Shown here: positions 54,638-64,000 of the stretch, one piece after another
Layout: each line of letters opens with the position of its first letter
Numbering within the stretch: the first letter of the stretch is position 1
NCBI RefSeq assembly: GCF_026151205.1
Contig: NC_087082.1
Coordinates: 7,633,908 to 7,697,907, forward strand
From: Bolinopsis microptera
Lineage: Eukaryota > Ctenophora > Tentaculata > Lobata > Bolinopsidae
Length of the DNA stretch: 64,000 bases
Direction: 5' to 3'
The notes under the pieces: model-generated
Databases searched by the model: none
What the model was told of the DNA's origin: nothing
What the model saw: only the letters and a program-made list of their open reading frames with translations
Made by a program: the position numbers and the translations under genes

Positions 54638-57600
54638 ATGAAAATGTTACTTCTTTTCGGGGTTATCACTGTCTGCTGGGTGGCCTCAAGAGCAGAGGAT
54701 GTTGCTTATATTCAGATATTTGACTTTATAGAACAGAACAAGACTGGACCAAATGATCCTGCTATTGTCCTGACAGAAGTTGTTCCAGATCTCTTCACAG
54801 TGAGTTCCATATTTCCTTTCGCTGTGTTGATTGATGGAATAAAGGGAATAAAGCATATCAAGATTACTAATGTATTTTGAATTGATAAGATACATTATAT
54901 ATATATTTCTAGTCAAATATATATATTGAATGAGTTATCCTCTAGCCAAGCTGTCCAAGTTTATTAGTCGAGAAAAATTTCCAATCAATCAATAATCGTT
55001 TTCAGACGCCAGAAAAGTATACTTACGATTTGTATCCCTTGGACTACATGGGAAATTTAAAGACGCCTGTCAATGGTAAAATAAATAAATAGAATATTTA
55101 TCAATTTTGTTGTTTCTTTGAAGAATACGATACTAGTTTTATGGATATTATGTTATAATAAATTCGATAACAACTTCAGCATCAGCGTATGAATTGTCAT
55201 TCCAAAGGCTGAAAGAAGGAAGTGTGACTTATCAGCACCCTTTAGAAGAACCCCTTGTCTTAAAACCAAACGAAAATGCAGCCATATTTGTGGATGAAGT
55301 GGGGGCAGACAATTTATTAAAGGGTTCAGTGTGTCATACAGGGCCTACACCAGTACCAGGGCTGGACAAAGCTATTGCAATGATATGTCCTACAGCAGCT
55401 GGGGGGAAGGAGTTTAACTTGAGCCTCTTTGAGGTGGTGGGTTCAAACAGAGGTTGTCTCGGTAAGTTAAATAATAGATAAATAGTTAATATTCAGGGGA
55501 ATGTTTGTTATTTGCTTGACAGATATGATTGGAAGTTGCAACTTTTCCTCATCTCACATAACTATATTTCAACATGTAATTAACTGAGGATACTTGTCAG
55601 GGTGTAAAACTGGTATTGACTTGGGAGCAACAGTTGTGCAGGACTCAGTTCACTTCCTGATAGACGACACTAATTACTACTGGAACATTTCCATCTTCTA
55701 CAATAAACGAGAGATGTGTAACGGTACAGACTGGAGATTTGGGGACAGTGGTATTTACACTATCGTTCTAAAAGAAACGGAGGCTGCAGCTAAAGAGGGG
55801 GAAACAGAGATAGACTATTCTTGTTACATGTTCACAACCACTAAACCGAGCAACTACTGGATGCCAATATGGCTGACACTGGTGGTGTTAGTGGTGATCA
55901 TCCTCTTTATAGTGATCCTGGTTATTATAGACAGGAGATATCCCAGACTGAAGGAGGAGACTATGAAGAGGCTGGGATACTGGAACCCGGAGGATGAGGT
56001 AATCCTTATTTTCATTATTAATTTTATTGATAAATAATATTGTTTATTATCAAACAGGATTTATAATATATAATTATACAGAAGGAATAATTTAATGAAA
56101 TAACTTAATACTTTAATGGTGTTACTTAGGTTATCTATATTTGTCGCATTATTATTAAAATCCTTCGTCAAACTGAAAATTAGTTAATTCTAAGCTAATT
56201 TCATAGTCTTCCATCAAATAAATTATCAGATACCACTACAAAAGACCGAACCAGACGAGGTAATTGAAAGTGAAAGTGAAAGTTATTCACCAATTTGATT
56301 GGCAGCTCATTGGTTAAACTGCTGGCACGTTCTAGAACAAATTAGGATAAGATCCCTACAAACAATCATATTGTGTCTGTTCTATAATACATAATCTATG
56401 TAATTTATGTAGAATCTTGTACCGTGATGTGAGACGAGGCCGAATCTGTGTTTTTATCAACCATTAAAAATAATAATTGAAAAAAAGTACAAGTAAAATA
56501 ATTTATCAATAATAATCAAAAATTAGGTACAACAACTTTGAATTATTCCTTAAAAACTTGTTGATTACCATAACACTTACTGTATAAGTATACATTAATA
56601 TTTCAGAAGGAGAAAGAGAGAAAAGCAGCCAGATTACAGTCTCTAGACACGTTTAGAGGTCTCGCTGTCACCATCATGATCTTCGTCAACTTCGGGGGAG
56701 GTTAGAATATTTGCTGTTTAAAGGGGGAGGGGCCGGGGGGGGGGGGGGTACCTCGCCCCTTTACACCTCGCTATGGTAAGGGAGTGTAACAGGCGACACA
56801 ATGAAGTAGTGTTCGTCACAGTAACACGAGTACCAGTATTCAATATATGATTAACACGTCCTGATATTATGTCAATTATACTGCAGCAAAGAGCTCTTTA
56901 TTAGACAACACAGTCAACAATGATTAATCAGTCCTCGACACACACTGTCACATACTTAATACATAATACAAAACTATCCTGTGGCGATTAGCATAACATC
57001 CATCTGCAGTAAGTAGCCGGTCAGTTCTGAAGCTGAGGTCACTCAGTCCGAAAGTAGGCAGCGATATAAGAGCTAATGTGACATAATCTAGATATTAGTA
57101 ACAAGAGTAAAAGTAGTTACTGTAATTTGTTAATATTAGTAACAAGAGTAAGAGTAGTTACTGTAATTTTTTAATATCTATATTAGTAACAAGAGTAACA
57201 GTAGTTACTGTAATTTTTTGCTGTGCTATTCAGCTCTGTATTTGATTATGTTGCCCCAATTATTTTTGCGTCTTTTTAAAACTTATTGCAACCACGGAAC
57301 AATAAAAGGGGTTTTCTGACAAAATAGCATAAGTAGGGACAATTCTTGTACTGTTTTACACATCAAGATGCCTGTACAATATGTACTATCATCTGAGCAG
57401 TCTTAGTCTTCTCCTGTCTTATAATGACTGCTAAGTGTACAGGACACTGCTAAGTGTACAGGACACTGCTAAGTGTACAGGACACTGCTAAGTGTACAGG
57501 ACACTGCTAAGTGTACAGGACACTGCTAAGTGTACAGGACACTGCTAAGTGTACAGGACACTGCTAAGTGTACAGGACACTGCTAAGTGTACAGGACACT

Positions 57601-58082
57601 GCTAAGTGTACAGGACACTGCTAAGTGTACAGGACACTGCTAAGTGTACAGGACACAGGTAGTACAGTACTAGATCTGACTAATAAGCACAAACATATAA
57701 TTTGCGTTCTCAGACGGCCGAGACAAGATTTAGCCTGAGTTGTAGAGTTGTAGTTCTCTGTAAACTATAGTACTACTCAGCGAACCTAATTTTCGTGCCA
57801 TGTTCTGGATTCCTTCCGTTAAAATTTAAGAGGCAATGTTCACTAAATCTAAGATATAGATTTAAAATCCCACAAACCTTATTATATCCCCGTCATGTGC
57901 CTAATTGCAGTGTTTGTACCAAATAACCCAGACTGTTACAGGTATAGTAACTACTACTTCTTGCAGGTAACTACTTCTTCTTGGATCACGCCGCGTGGAA
58001 TGGGTTGAGTTTAGCTGACTTTGTCTTCCCCTGGTTCATGTTCATGGTGGGGTGCAGCATCGTGCTCTCTGTGCAGTCACAG
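54638..58082 (+). CDS. HGSNAT: Heparan-alpha-glucosaminide N-acetyltransferase, 5' part (6 exons), continues beyond window
   Basis: HGSNAT is a lysosomal multi-pass enzyme that moves acetyl groups from cytosolic acetyl-CoA to terminal glucosamine of heparan sulfate in the lumen. Exons are 54638-54799, 55006-55075, 55180-55461, 55601-55998, 56607-56700 and 57967-58082; all phases join to 374 aa. Residues 1-19 look like a signal peptide ending near SRA. A luminal domain with N-glycosylation motifs and several Cys follows. TM1 is WLTLVVLVVIILFIVILVII, at about 260-282. Then comes the family block RLQSLDTFRGLAVTIMIFVN, followed by HAAWNGLSLADFVFPWFMFM, whose His corresponds to the known active-site His. 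The last exon in the window ends QSQ with donor GTAAAT. The remaining transmembrane segments must lie beyond position 64000. Confidence 0.92.
57079..57218. repeat. 45-bp repeat, 3 copies, in HGSNAT intron 5
   Basis: The unit contains TATTAGTAACAAGAGTAA and AGTAGTTACTGTAATTT, with small variations in spacing. Confidence 0.85.
57427..57655. repeat. 19-bp minisatellite, 12 copies, in HGSNAT intron 5
   Basis: The unit CTGCTAAGTGTACAGGACA is practically invariant across 12 copies, a sign of recent expansion or homogenisation. It does not touch a splice site. Confidence 0.95.
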
Positions 58083-58777
58083 GTAAATAGTAAACTACTA
58101 GTCAGATCAGTCACAGGTAAATAATAAACCACTAGTCAGATCAGTTACAGGTAGATAATAAACTACTAGTCAGATCAGTCACAGGTAGATAATAAACTAC
58201 TAGTCAGATCAGTCACAGGTAAATAATAAACTACTAGTCAGATCAGTCACAGGTAAATAGTAAACTACTAGTCAGATCAGTCACAGGTAAATAATAAACC
58301 ACTAGTCAGATCAGTCACAGGTAAATAATAAACTACTAGTCAGATCAGTCACAGGTAAATAGTAAACTACTAGTCAGATCAGTCACAGGTAGATAATAAA
58401 CTACTAGTCAGATCAGTCACAGGTAGATAATAAACCACTAGTCAGATCAGTCACAGGTAGATAATAAAGTACACTAGTCAGATCAGTCACAGGTAAATAA
58501 TAAACTACTAGTCAGATCAGTCACAGGTAAATAATAAACCACTAGTCAGATCAGTCACAGGTAGATAATAAACTACTAGTCAGATCAGTCACAGGTAAAT
58601 AATAAACTACTAGTCAGATCAGTCACAGGTAGATAATAAACTACTAGTCAGATCAGTCACAGATAAATAGTAAACTACTAGTCAGATCAGTCACAGGTAG
58701 ATAATAAACTACTAGTCAGATCAGTCACAGGTAAATAATAAACTACTAGTCAGATCAGTCACAGGTAGATAATAAAC
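58083..58777. repeat. 34-bp minisatellite (about 20 copies) overlapping the HGSNAT exon 6 donor
   Basis: Exon 6 ends CAGTCACAG with donor GTAAATAG. Almost every unit of the array repeats CAGTCACAG/GTAAATA or CAGTCACAG/GTAGATA, followed by ATAAACTACTAGTCAGAT. The array begins exactly at the splice junction, is split by an ORF1-bearing insertion and resumes at 60236. Confidence 0.95.
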
Positions 58778-60235
58778 AGTAGCAATCATTTTATCTTCAG
58801 TAGCAATCATTTTATCTCAGTAGCAATCATTTTATCTCAGTAGCAATCATTTTATCTAGCTTATGCAACGGTTTAAATCGTCTCTTATCAGCTGTTTTAT
58901 CAACTTTAACACAGCACCGTGCTGTACAGCCCGTTTGTTGTACAATTGACAATGGAATTCAACGTAGCAGATCTACACACACAAGAGGAAGCTTTGCATT
59001 CATCAGTGGAAAAAGTTTTAAAAGCTGTCAATACTGCAAATACTGCGAAGAACGCTGTCAATATTGAAAAATTTGAGGAACTGAATCATGCAGCACTCAT
59101 GAAATGTAACAAGGACACGATGGCAAAACTCATTGAGAACTTAACCAAATCACTGATCAGTAACATTGTTTTATGCAAATCTGCAGCCGGTACCATCGAT
59201 TATGTTAAGTCAGAACTGATAAAAGTGCAGAGAGAGCAGCTAAAATCTGTGCAGGAGACTGTTCAAACTGAGATTAAAACGGAGATGAAGACATGGAGCG
59301 AAATTGCCAGGAAAAACTGCGACAATAAAGCTCCAACTTTGAAGACAGTGAAGAAAGCAGTACAGTCTGCTGTTCAAGACGACGCTCGGAGCAGGAACTT
59401 CATCGTCCACGGAGTTCCGGAGGATTACTCCACGTGCCCCGCTGATTTAGCAGATGAAGTACAGGACAAGATTTTGCAACACAATAACCACTCTGATATT
59501 GTAGCTGCTAATCGTATCGGTGTGAAGAAACGGGAGGATGGTAGGCCGAGGCCAATCAAAGTGACTATGAATAGTAACGAATCAGTGAAAGAGGCTCTCT
59601 CGAGAGCAAATCATTTGAAAAAGTCCCTCTGTACAACCTACCACAGCTGGTTCGTTGCTCCAGATAGAAACCGAGAGGAACAAGCAACACATAAAAAACT
59701 TGTAGCTCAATTAAAGGAGAAAATATCTGCTGAACCGTCGAAGTATCACTATATTAACGACGGAAAAGTTTTGAGTGTAGTGAATGCATATAAGAGATAA
59801 TTAACTCAGATTAATCTGTTATCTTCTTTGTTGATTTGTGTGCAATTGGGCTGAGTTTAAGAGTTTAGAATAAAGTGCGTGATTTCGCTGAATTTCAAAT
59901 TTGGTATAGCAACTCGAAGTGCAGACTTTTTGAGATCTGATGAAGTATGGCCAACGGGATTGTTACTCATATAATTTCCCGTGATGATTTTTGGACCATA
60001 CATTGCTGAATAGCAATCGTGAAGGAAGTCTCACCAGTAGGTTTTATTTAACTAGGCTAAGTTTTCATACGCATATTCTATAGACTATACATTTACTTAC
60101 TATGATTTATTAAAGGTTAATTTCTGCCCGATGGGAGTGAGATATTGTTTGGTGTGTGAATTTTTTGATTTTATAAGTTGACTTGAAATCCCTTAAGGGT
60201 ACCGGCAAAAAAAGCTGGTTTCACAACAACAACAA
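58778..60235 (+). mobile_element. ORF1-only LINE-like element inserted in the HGSNAT array
   Basis: This 1.46-kb block interrupts the 34-bp array. It starts with four tandem AGTAGCAATCATTTTATCT units, carries an intact ORF1, then about 430 bp of 3' UTR ending in (CAA)n. There is no endonuclease or reverse transcriptase. The form is that of a non-autonomous, ORF1-only LINE derivative that would depend on another LINE for mobility. A target-site duplication cannot be resolved within the array. Confidence 0.75.
58952..59800 (+). CDS. LINE ORF1-like RNA-binding protein, intact
   Basis: The 282-aa product begins at the first ATG of a frame open from 58919. Residues about 1-130 are helical and Lys/Glu-rich, probably a coiled coil (VQETVQTEIKTEMKTW). 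About 140-230 resembles the RRM of L2/CR1-type ORF1 proteins: RNFIVHGVPE, ANRIG, RPRPIKVTM and a run of basic residues. The C-terminal domain has FVAPDRNREEQATHKKLVAQ and ends YKR. Such proteins package LINE RNA and act as nucleic-acid chaperones. The frame has no stops, suggesting a young insertion. Confidence 0.78.
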   Translation: MEFNVADLHTQEEALHSSVEKVLKAVNTANTAKNAVNIEKFEELNHAALMKCNKDTMAKLIENLTKSLISNIVLCKSAAGTIDYVKSELIKVQREQLKSVQETVQTEIKTEMKTWSEIARKNCDNKAPTLKTVKKAVQSAVQDDARSRNFIVHGVPEDYSTCPADLADEVQDKILQHNNHSDIVAANRIGVKKREDGRPRPIKVTMNSNESVKEALSRANHLKKSLCTTYHSWFVAPDRNREEQATHKKLVAQLKEKISAEPSKYHYINDGKVLSVVNAYKR

Positions 60236-60486
60236 CTAGTCAGATCAGTCACAGATAAATAGTAAACTACTAGTCAGATCAGTCACAGGTAGATAATAAA
60301 CAACTAGTCAGATCAGTCACAGGTAAATAATAAACTACTACTCAGATAAGTCACAGGTAGATAATAAACTACTAGTCAGATCAGTCACAGGTAGATCATA
60401 AACTACTAGTCAGATCAGTCACAGGTAAATAATAAACCACTAGTCAGATCAGTCACAGGTAAATAATAAACTACTAGTCAGATCAG
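60236..60486. repeat. 34-bp HGSNAT intron 6 minisatellite, distal part (7-8 copies)
   Basis: The same unit as 58083-58777, with CACAGGTAAATA/CACAGGTAGATA, after the ORF1 element. One variant unit has CTCAGATAAGTCACAG. Confidence 0.93.
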
Positions 60487-62396
60487 ACCAACATTGTGAT
60501 ATTAACTGTGTTTAAGCCTCTCTGTTCAGTAATCAGTATCTTGTACCGTGAAAGTTACATTAGCAGAGTACCACACAGTCCACCACAGCAGTAAGATGCA
60601 TTACACAGCAGCACTAGTGGTTCTCATTTTACAGCTACAGTAGTAAGATGCATTACACAGCAGCACTAGTGGTTCTCATTTTACAGCTACAGTAGTAAGA
60701 TGCATTACACAGCAGCCACTAGTGGTTCTCAGTTTACAAACGCGTGGGTGTCACTTGATTAGGTTTCCTGGAATGTACAGAGGGCCCAAAATGTAGATTT
60801 GATTTAGTGACCCAGGTAACCGCGTTATCAGCCGTGTTAAATACTCATCTTTAGAACCATGTGACATGTGAGTTTATTGGATTATGCGGAGTAAATTACA
60901 TATTCTATAATAACACAGGAACCATATCTACACGTTTACCAACAGTCACCGTCAACCTTGTAAAAACACAGCGTATAGATCCCAATTAATTTGCAGCCTT
61001 ACATCTTATAAACTATAAAGATACCGTCCCAGCAAGCCTGTCTAATGCGGGCCACTATTGTACATTAAAACTCAGTTAAGAACACTATTTCGGGCTGTCA
61101 CCCTATTGTTTTCTCTACGTAGGAATGTACAGTGTACAGACTTTGGTTAGGTCAGCTAAATTTGTATAATAGTTCATTGTTGCATGACGTCAGTAGATGA
61201 GAGGGAACTGTTTTATAGCTATCTTACTGTAAGCTGGGTAGCTGGACGGAGTTAATAAATTAAATAGAGAATAATGCTTATCATATATAACATGTGAAGT
61301 GTGAATAGTAGAGAATTACAGATCTTACTAAAAAGTAAAATTATTATGGGTGACCAGGAAGCTTTGCTTTTAGTTTCTTTATTTGTATCAATAATACCTG
61401 AAGGTTATTTTTATAACTGTACCAGTCAATAGTCATGAGAGATAACAAGAGGATGGATTTATATGATGTGCTGCTGTGAAGTTAGCTCTGTTGATTAGTG
61501 ATCACGTGAACTACACAGGATTAATAGTGAATTAGTCAACTGTGAATTAGTGAACTGTGAATTAGTGAAATGTCCTAGCCAAGTAGCCATCTCACTGATA
61601 TTAAGCTGGTTAATATACTCGTTCATCTGTAGAATGATGGCTATGAAGTTAGTGAACTAATCTTTCAGTTTAATCGTTATATTTCCAGCTAATTATTTCC
61701 GTCAGACTTCATCCTGCAATTACAGCTGTCTACCAGGTGTAATTACAGCGGTTTAATTGACTGTAACTAATTAATTAGTGCCTCCCGTTCTCTGTTAATT
61801 TATTGATAATGTGATAAATGGATAAATTACAATGTTACACGCTTCAGCTAATCTTCAAAATAATATTAATCTTTAGATAGCTTGTTCTAATTTGGGTTAC
61901 GCAAACATCTAGAATGTTCCAAGAGTCATTAGACCTTACTAATTATAAATCAACATGATTTAATGTTTAGTAAGGTATCCATATAATATTAGAACTAAAA
62001 AATCTGCTATACTCTTAAACAGTGTATGTTTATCGTCCTCAAAACTAGCAATATTAAATTGTCATGATGAACAAGCTTCAGTTCTAACTTCTATGGTGAT
62101 AACTCCTTTTAGATCTGCTGTAGGTGGGCAGTGTTATCCTCACGTTTACGTAAACAGAGAGTTTGCCTAATAGTTAATAGTTAATAGTTAATAGTACTTT
62201 GTTTACACTTTACAGTATGCACTGAAGGGGTATCCTAGGAAGTTTCTTGAACTTTTAACAGGTACCCCTCCTCATTTAACCCTCGATTAAGTTCCCTATC
62301 ATTCGGCTGAGTCGACCGAGGAGATCGCATAGATCCAATGGATCCTTAGTAGCTACTCCCTAGACTTAGCTTCTCCCTAGTTTTCACATTTTAACA
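60487..62396. other. HGSNAT intron 6 sequence
   Basis: Apart from a 52-bp repeat at 60588-60735, no gene, exon or mobile element is recognised. I looked for the next HGSNAT transmembrane exon and did not find it. Confidence 0.5.
60588..60735. repeat. 52-bp repeat, 3 copies
   Basis: The unit contains AGTAAGATGCATTACACAGC and AGCACTAGTGGTTCTCATTT; the third copy carries one extra base. Confidence 0.88.
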
Positions 62397-62407
62397 GTAG
62401 TGAGTAG

Positions 62408-62814
62408 TAGTTAACAACAACTGTGCAATATCACAGTTGAGAAGCAGTTAACAACTGTGCAATATCACAGTTGAGAAGCAGTTAACAACTGTGCAATATC
62501 ACAGTTGAGTAGCAGTTAACAACTGTGCAATATCACAGTTGAGAAGCAGTTAACAACTGTGCAATATCACAGTTGAGAAGCAGTTAACAACTGTGCAATA
62601 TCACAGTTGAGAAGCAGTTAACAACTGTGCAATATCACAGTTGAGAAGCTGTTAACAACTGTGCAATATCACAGTTGAGTAGCAGTTAACAACTGTGCAA
62701 TATCACAGTTGAGTAGCAGTTAACAACTGTGCAATATCACAGTTGAGAAGCAGTTAACAACTGTACAATATCACAGTTGAGTAGCTGTTAACAACTGTGC
62801 AATATCACAGTTGA
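62408..62814. repeat. 34-bp minisatellite, 12 copies, with hairpin in each unit
   Basis: The unit is GTTAACAACTGTGCAATATC followed by ACAGTTGAGAAGCA. Each has the inverted pair CAACTGTG/CACAGTTG around CAATAT. Variation is limited mainly to GAGAAGC/GAGTAGC. Confidence 0.95.
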
Positions 62815-62992
62815 ACTATGGCTCTACTACTTTGGAGTGTTGCGGTTAATTTGAAGACCTATAAGATCTGTCTCTGTTTATTTTATAAAATATAAATTAA
62901 TAACTGCGTATAAATATAATTGACTTGTAAGTGTTGACATAGTAAATCACGATAAGTGCTGTAAAGTATCCTCTTGTCAATAACATTGGCGA
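62815..62992. other. Spacer between two minisatellites
   Basis: AT-rich intronic sequence, nothing recognised. Confidence 0.4.
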
Positions 62993-63886
62993 CATGCCAA
63001 GTCCTGTAGTTGGAGTTATTTTACTAAACATGCCAAGTCCTGTAGTTGAAGTTATTTTACCAAACATGCCAAGTCCTGTAGTTGAAGTTATTTTACTAAA
63101 CATGCCAAGTCCTGTAGTTGAAGTTATTTTACTAAACATGCCAAGTCCTGTAGTTGAAGTTATTTTACCAAACATGCCAAGTCCTGTAGTTGGAGTTATT
63201 TTACTAAACATGCCAAGTCCTGTAGTTGAAGTTATTTTACCAAACATGCCAAGTCCTGTAGTTGAAGTTATTTTACTAAACATGCCAAGTCCTGTAGTTG
63301 AAGTTATTTTACTAAACATGCCAAGTCCTGTAGTTGAAGTTATTTTACCAAACATGCCAAGTCCTGTAGTTGAAGTTATTTTACTAAACATGCCAAGTCC
63401 TGTAGTTGGAGTTATTTTACTAAACATGCCAAGTCCTGTAGTTGGAGTTATTTTACTAAACATGCCAAGTCCTGTAGTTGAAGTTATTTTACTAAACATG
63501 CCAAGTCCTGTAGTTGAAGTTATTTTACCAAACATGCCAAGTCCTGTAGTTGAAGTTATTTTACTAAACATGCCAAGTCCTGTAGTTGGAGTTATTTTAC
63601 TAAACATGCCAAGTCCTGTAGTTGGAGTTATTTTACCAAACATGCCAAGTCCTGTAGTTGGAGTTATTTTACTAAACATGCCAAGTCCTGTAGTTGGAGT
63701 TATTTTACCAAACATGCCAAGTCCTGTAGTTGAGTTATTTTACTAAACATGCCAAGTCCTGTAGTTGAGTTATTTTACCAAACATGCCAAGTCCTGTAGT
63801 TGAAGTTATTTTACCAAACATGCCAAGTCCTGTAGTTGAAGTTATTTTACCAAACATGCCAAGTCCTGTAGTTGGAGTTATTTTAC
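62993..63886. repeat. 33-bp minisatellite, about 27 copies, open on both strands
   Basis: The unit is ATGCCAAGTCCTGTAGTTGA followed by AGTTATTTTACCA/TAAAC. The period is 11 codons, so both strands have long repetitive frames (MPSPVVEVILLN and MFSKITPTTGLG). Two variable sites (GAAG/GGAG and ACC/ACT) mark unit types. I regard it as non-coding. Confidence 0.95.
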
Positions 63887-64000
63887 TTAACCACAATTGT
63901 CAGACTAGCTATAAATTATTCTACTTTTACTGATTAAAATGAGAATTTCTTACTTAAATTGGAATTTCTTAACTAAAAGTTTGACAAGCACAAGCATTTT
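63887..64000. other. Window end, HGSNAT intron 6 continues
   Basis: AT-rich sequence; no exon is seen before the window ends. Confidence 0.5.

Noticed and set aside
62897-63746. 250-272-codon ORFs on both strands
   Set aside because: Both come from the 33-bp minisatellite, whose period is a multiple of three; there is no start context, domain or splice structure.
60487-64000. Further HGSNAT exons
   Set aside because: I searched for the next transmembrane exon by eye and found none with splice sites; the gene most likely continues outside the window.
1-64000. LTR retrotransposons or endogenous viral sequences
   Set aside because: No paired long terminal repeats, primer-binding site or gag/pol frames were seen; all reverse-transcriptase sequence is of the non-LTR type.

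Overview
This is a window of a repeat-rich, AT-rich animal (metazoan) nuclear genome. The evidence is spliceosomal introns with GT..AG ends, three recognisable animal genes, non-LTR retrotransposons, hAT and Tc1/mariner-type DNA elements, tRNA-derived SINE-like sequences and many minisatellites. The species cannot be fixed from the sequence; an invertebrate is likely.

Layout. (1) 1570-2470, + strand: a two-exon tristetraprolin-type CCCH zinc-finger gene (ZFP36 family). (2) 2471-8890: intergenic, with RFX X-box-like palindromes, CACGTG E-boxes and a 978-bp foldback DNA transposon. (3) 8891-40871, - strand: a complete PYROXD2 gene rebuilt as 15 exons with consistent phases and a conceptual product of 541 aa. 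The N-terminal exons lie at 39.7-40.9 kb and the rest at 8.9-15.0 kb, separated by a 24.75-kb intron. That intron contains a single-exon class A GPCR on the same strand, a hAT element, a SINE, an internally deleted LINE with a 12-bp target-site duplication, a pure (TCC)196 tract and several minisatellites. A smaller PYROXD2 intron holds an unrecognised antisense ORF. (4) 40872-54637: intergenic, with a hAT element carrying CCCGGT arrays, a hAT MITE, LINE fragments and dispersed repeats. (5) 54638-58082 and beyond, + strand: the first six exons of HGSNAT. The gene runs off the window through an intron of more than 5.9 kb that holds an ORF1-only LINE-like element and four or more tandem arrays.

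The three conserved genes (mRNA decay, mitochondrial FAD oxidoreductase, lysosomal acetyltransferase) show no evident pathway link; they are ordinary neighbours.

The most unusual signal concerns minisatellites. Three unrelated arrays in two genes (PYROXD2 introns 6 and 10, HGSNAT intron 6) start exactly at an exon-intron junction, and each repeat unit re-creates the splice site plus the adjoining exon bases. A second pattern is that three hAT families have inverted termini but C-rich subterminal sequence on the same strand at both ends.
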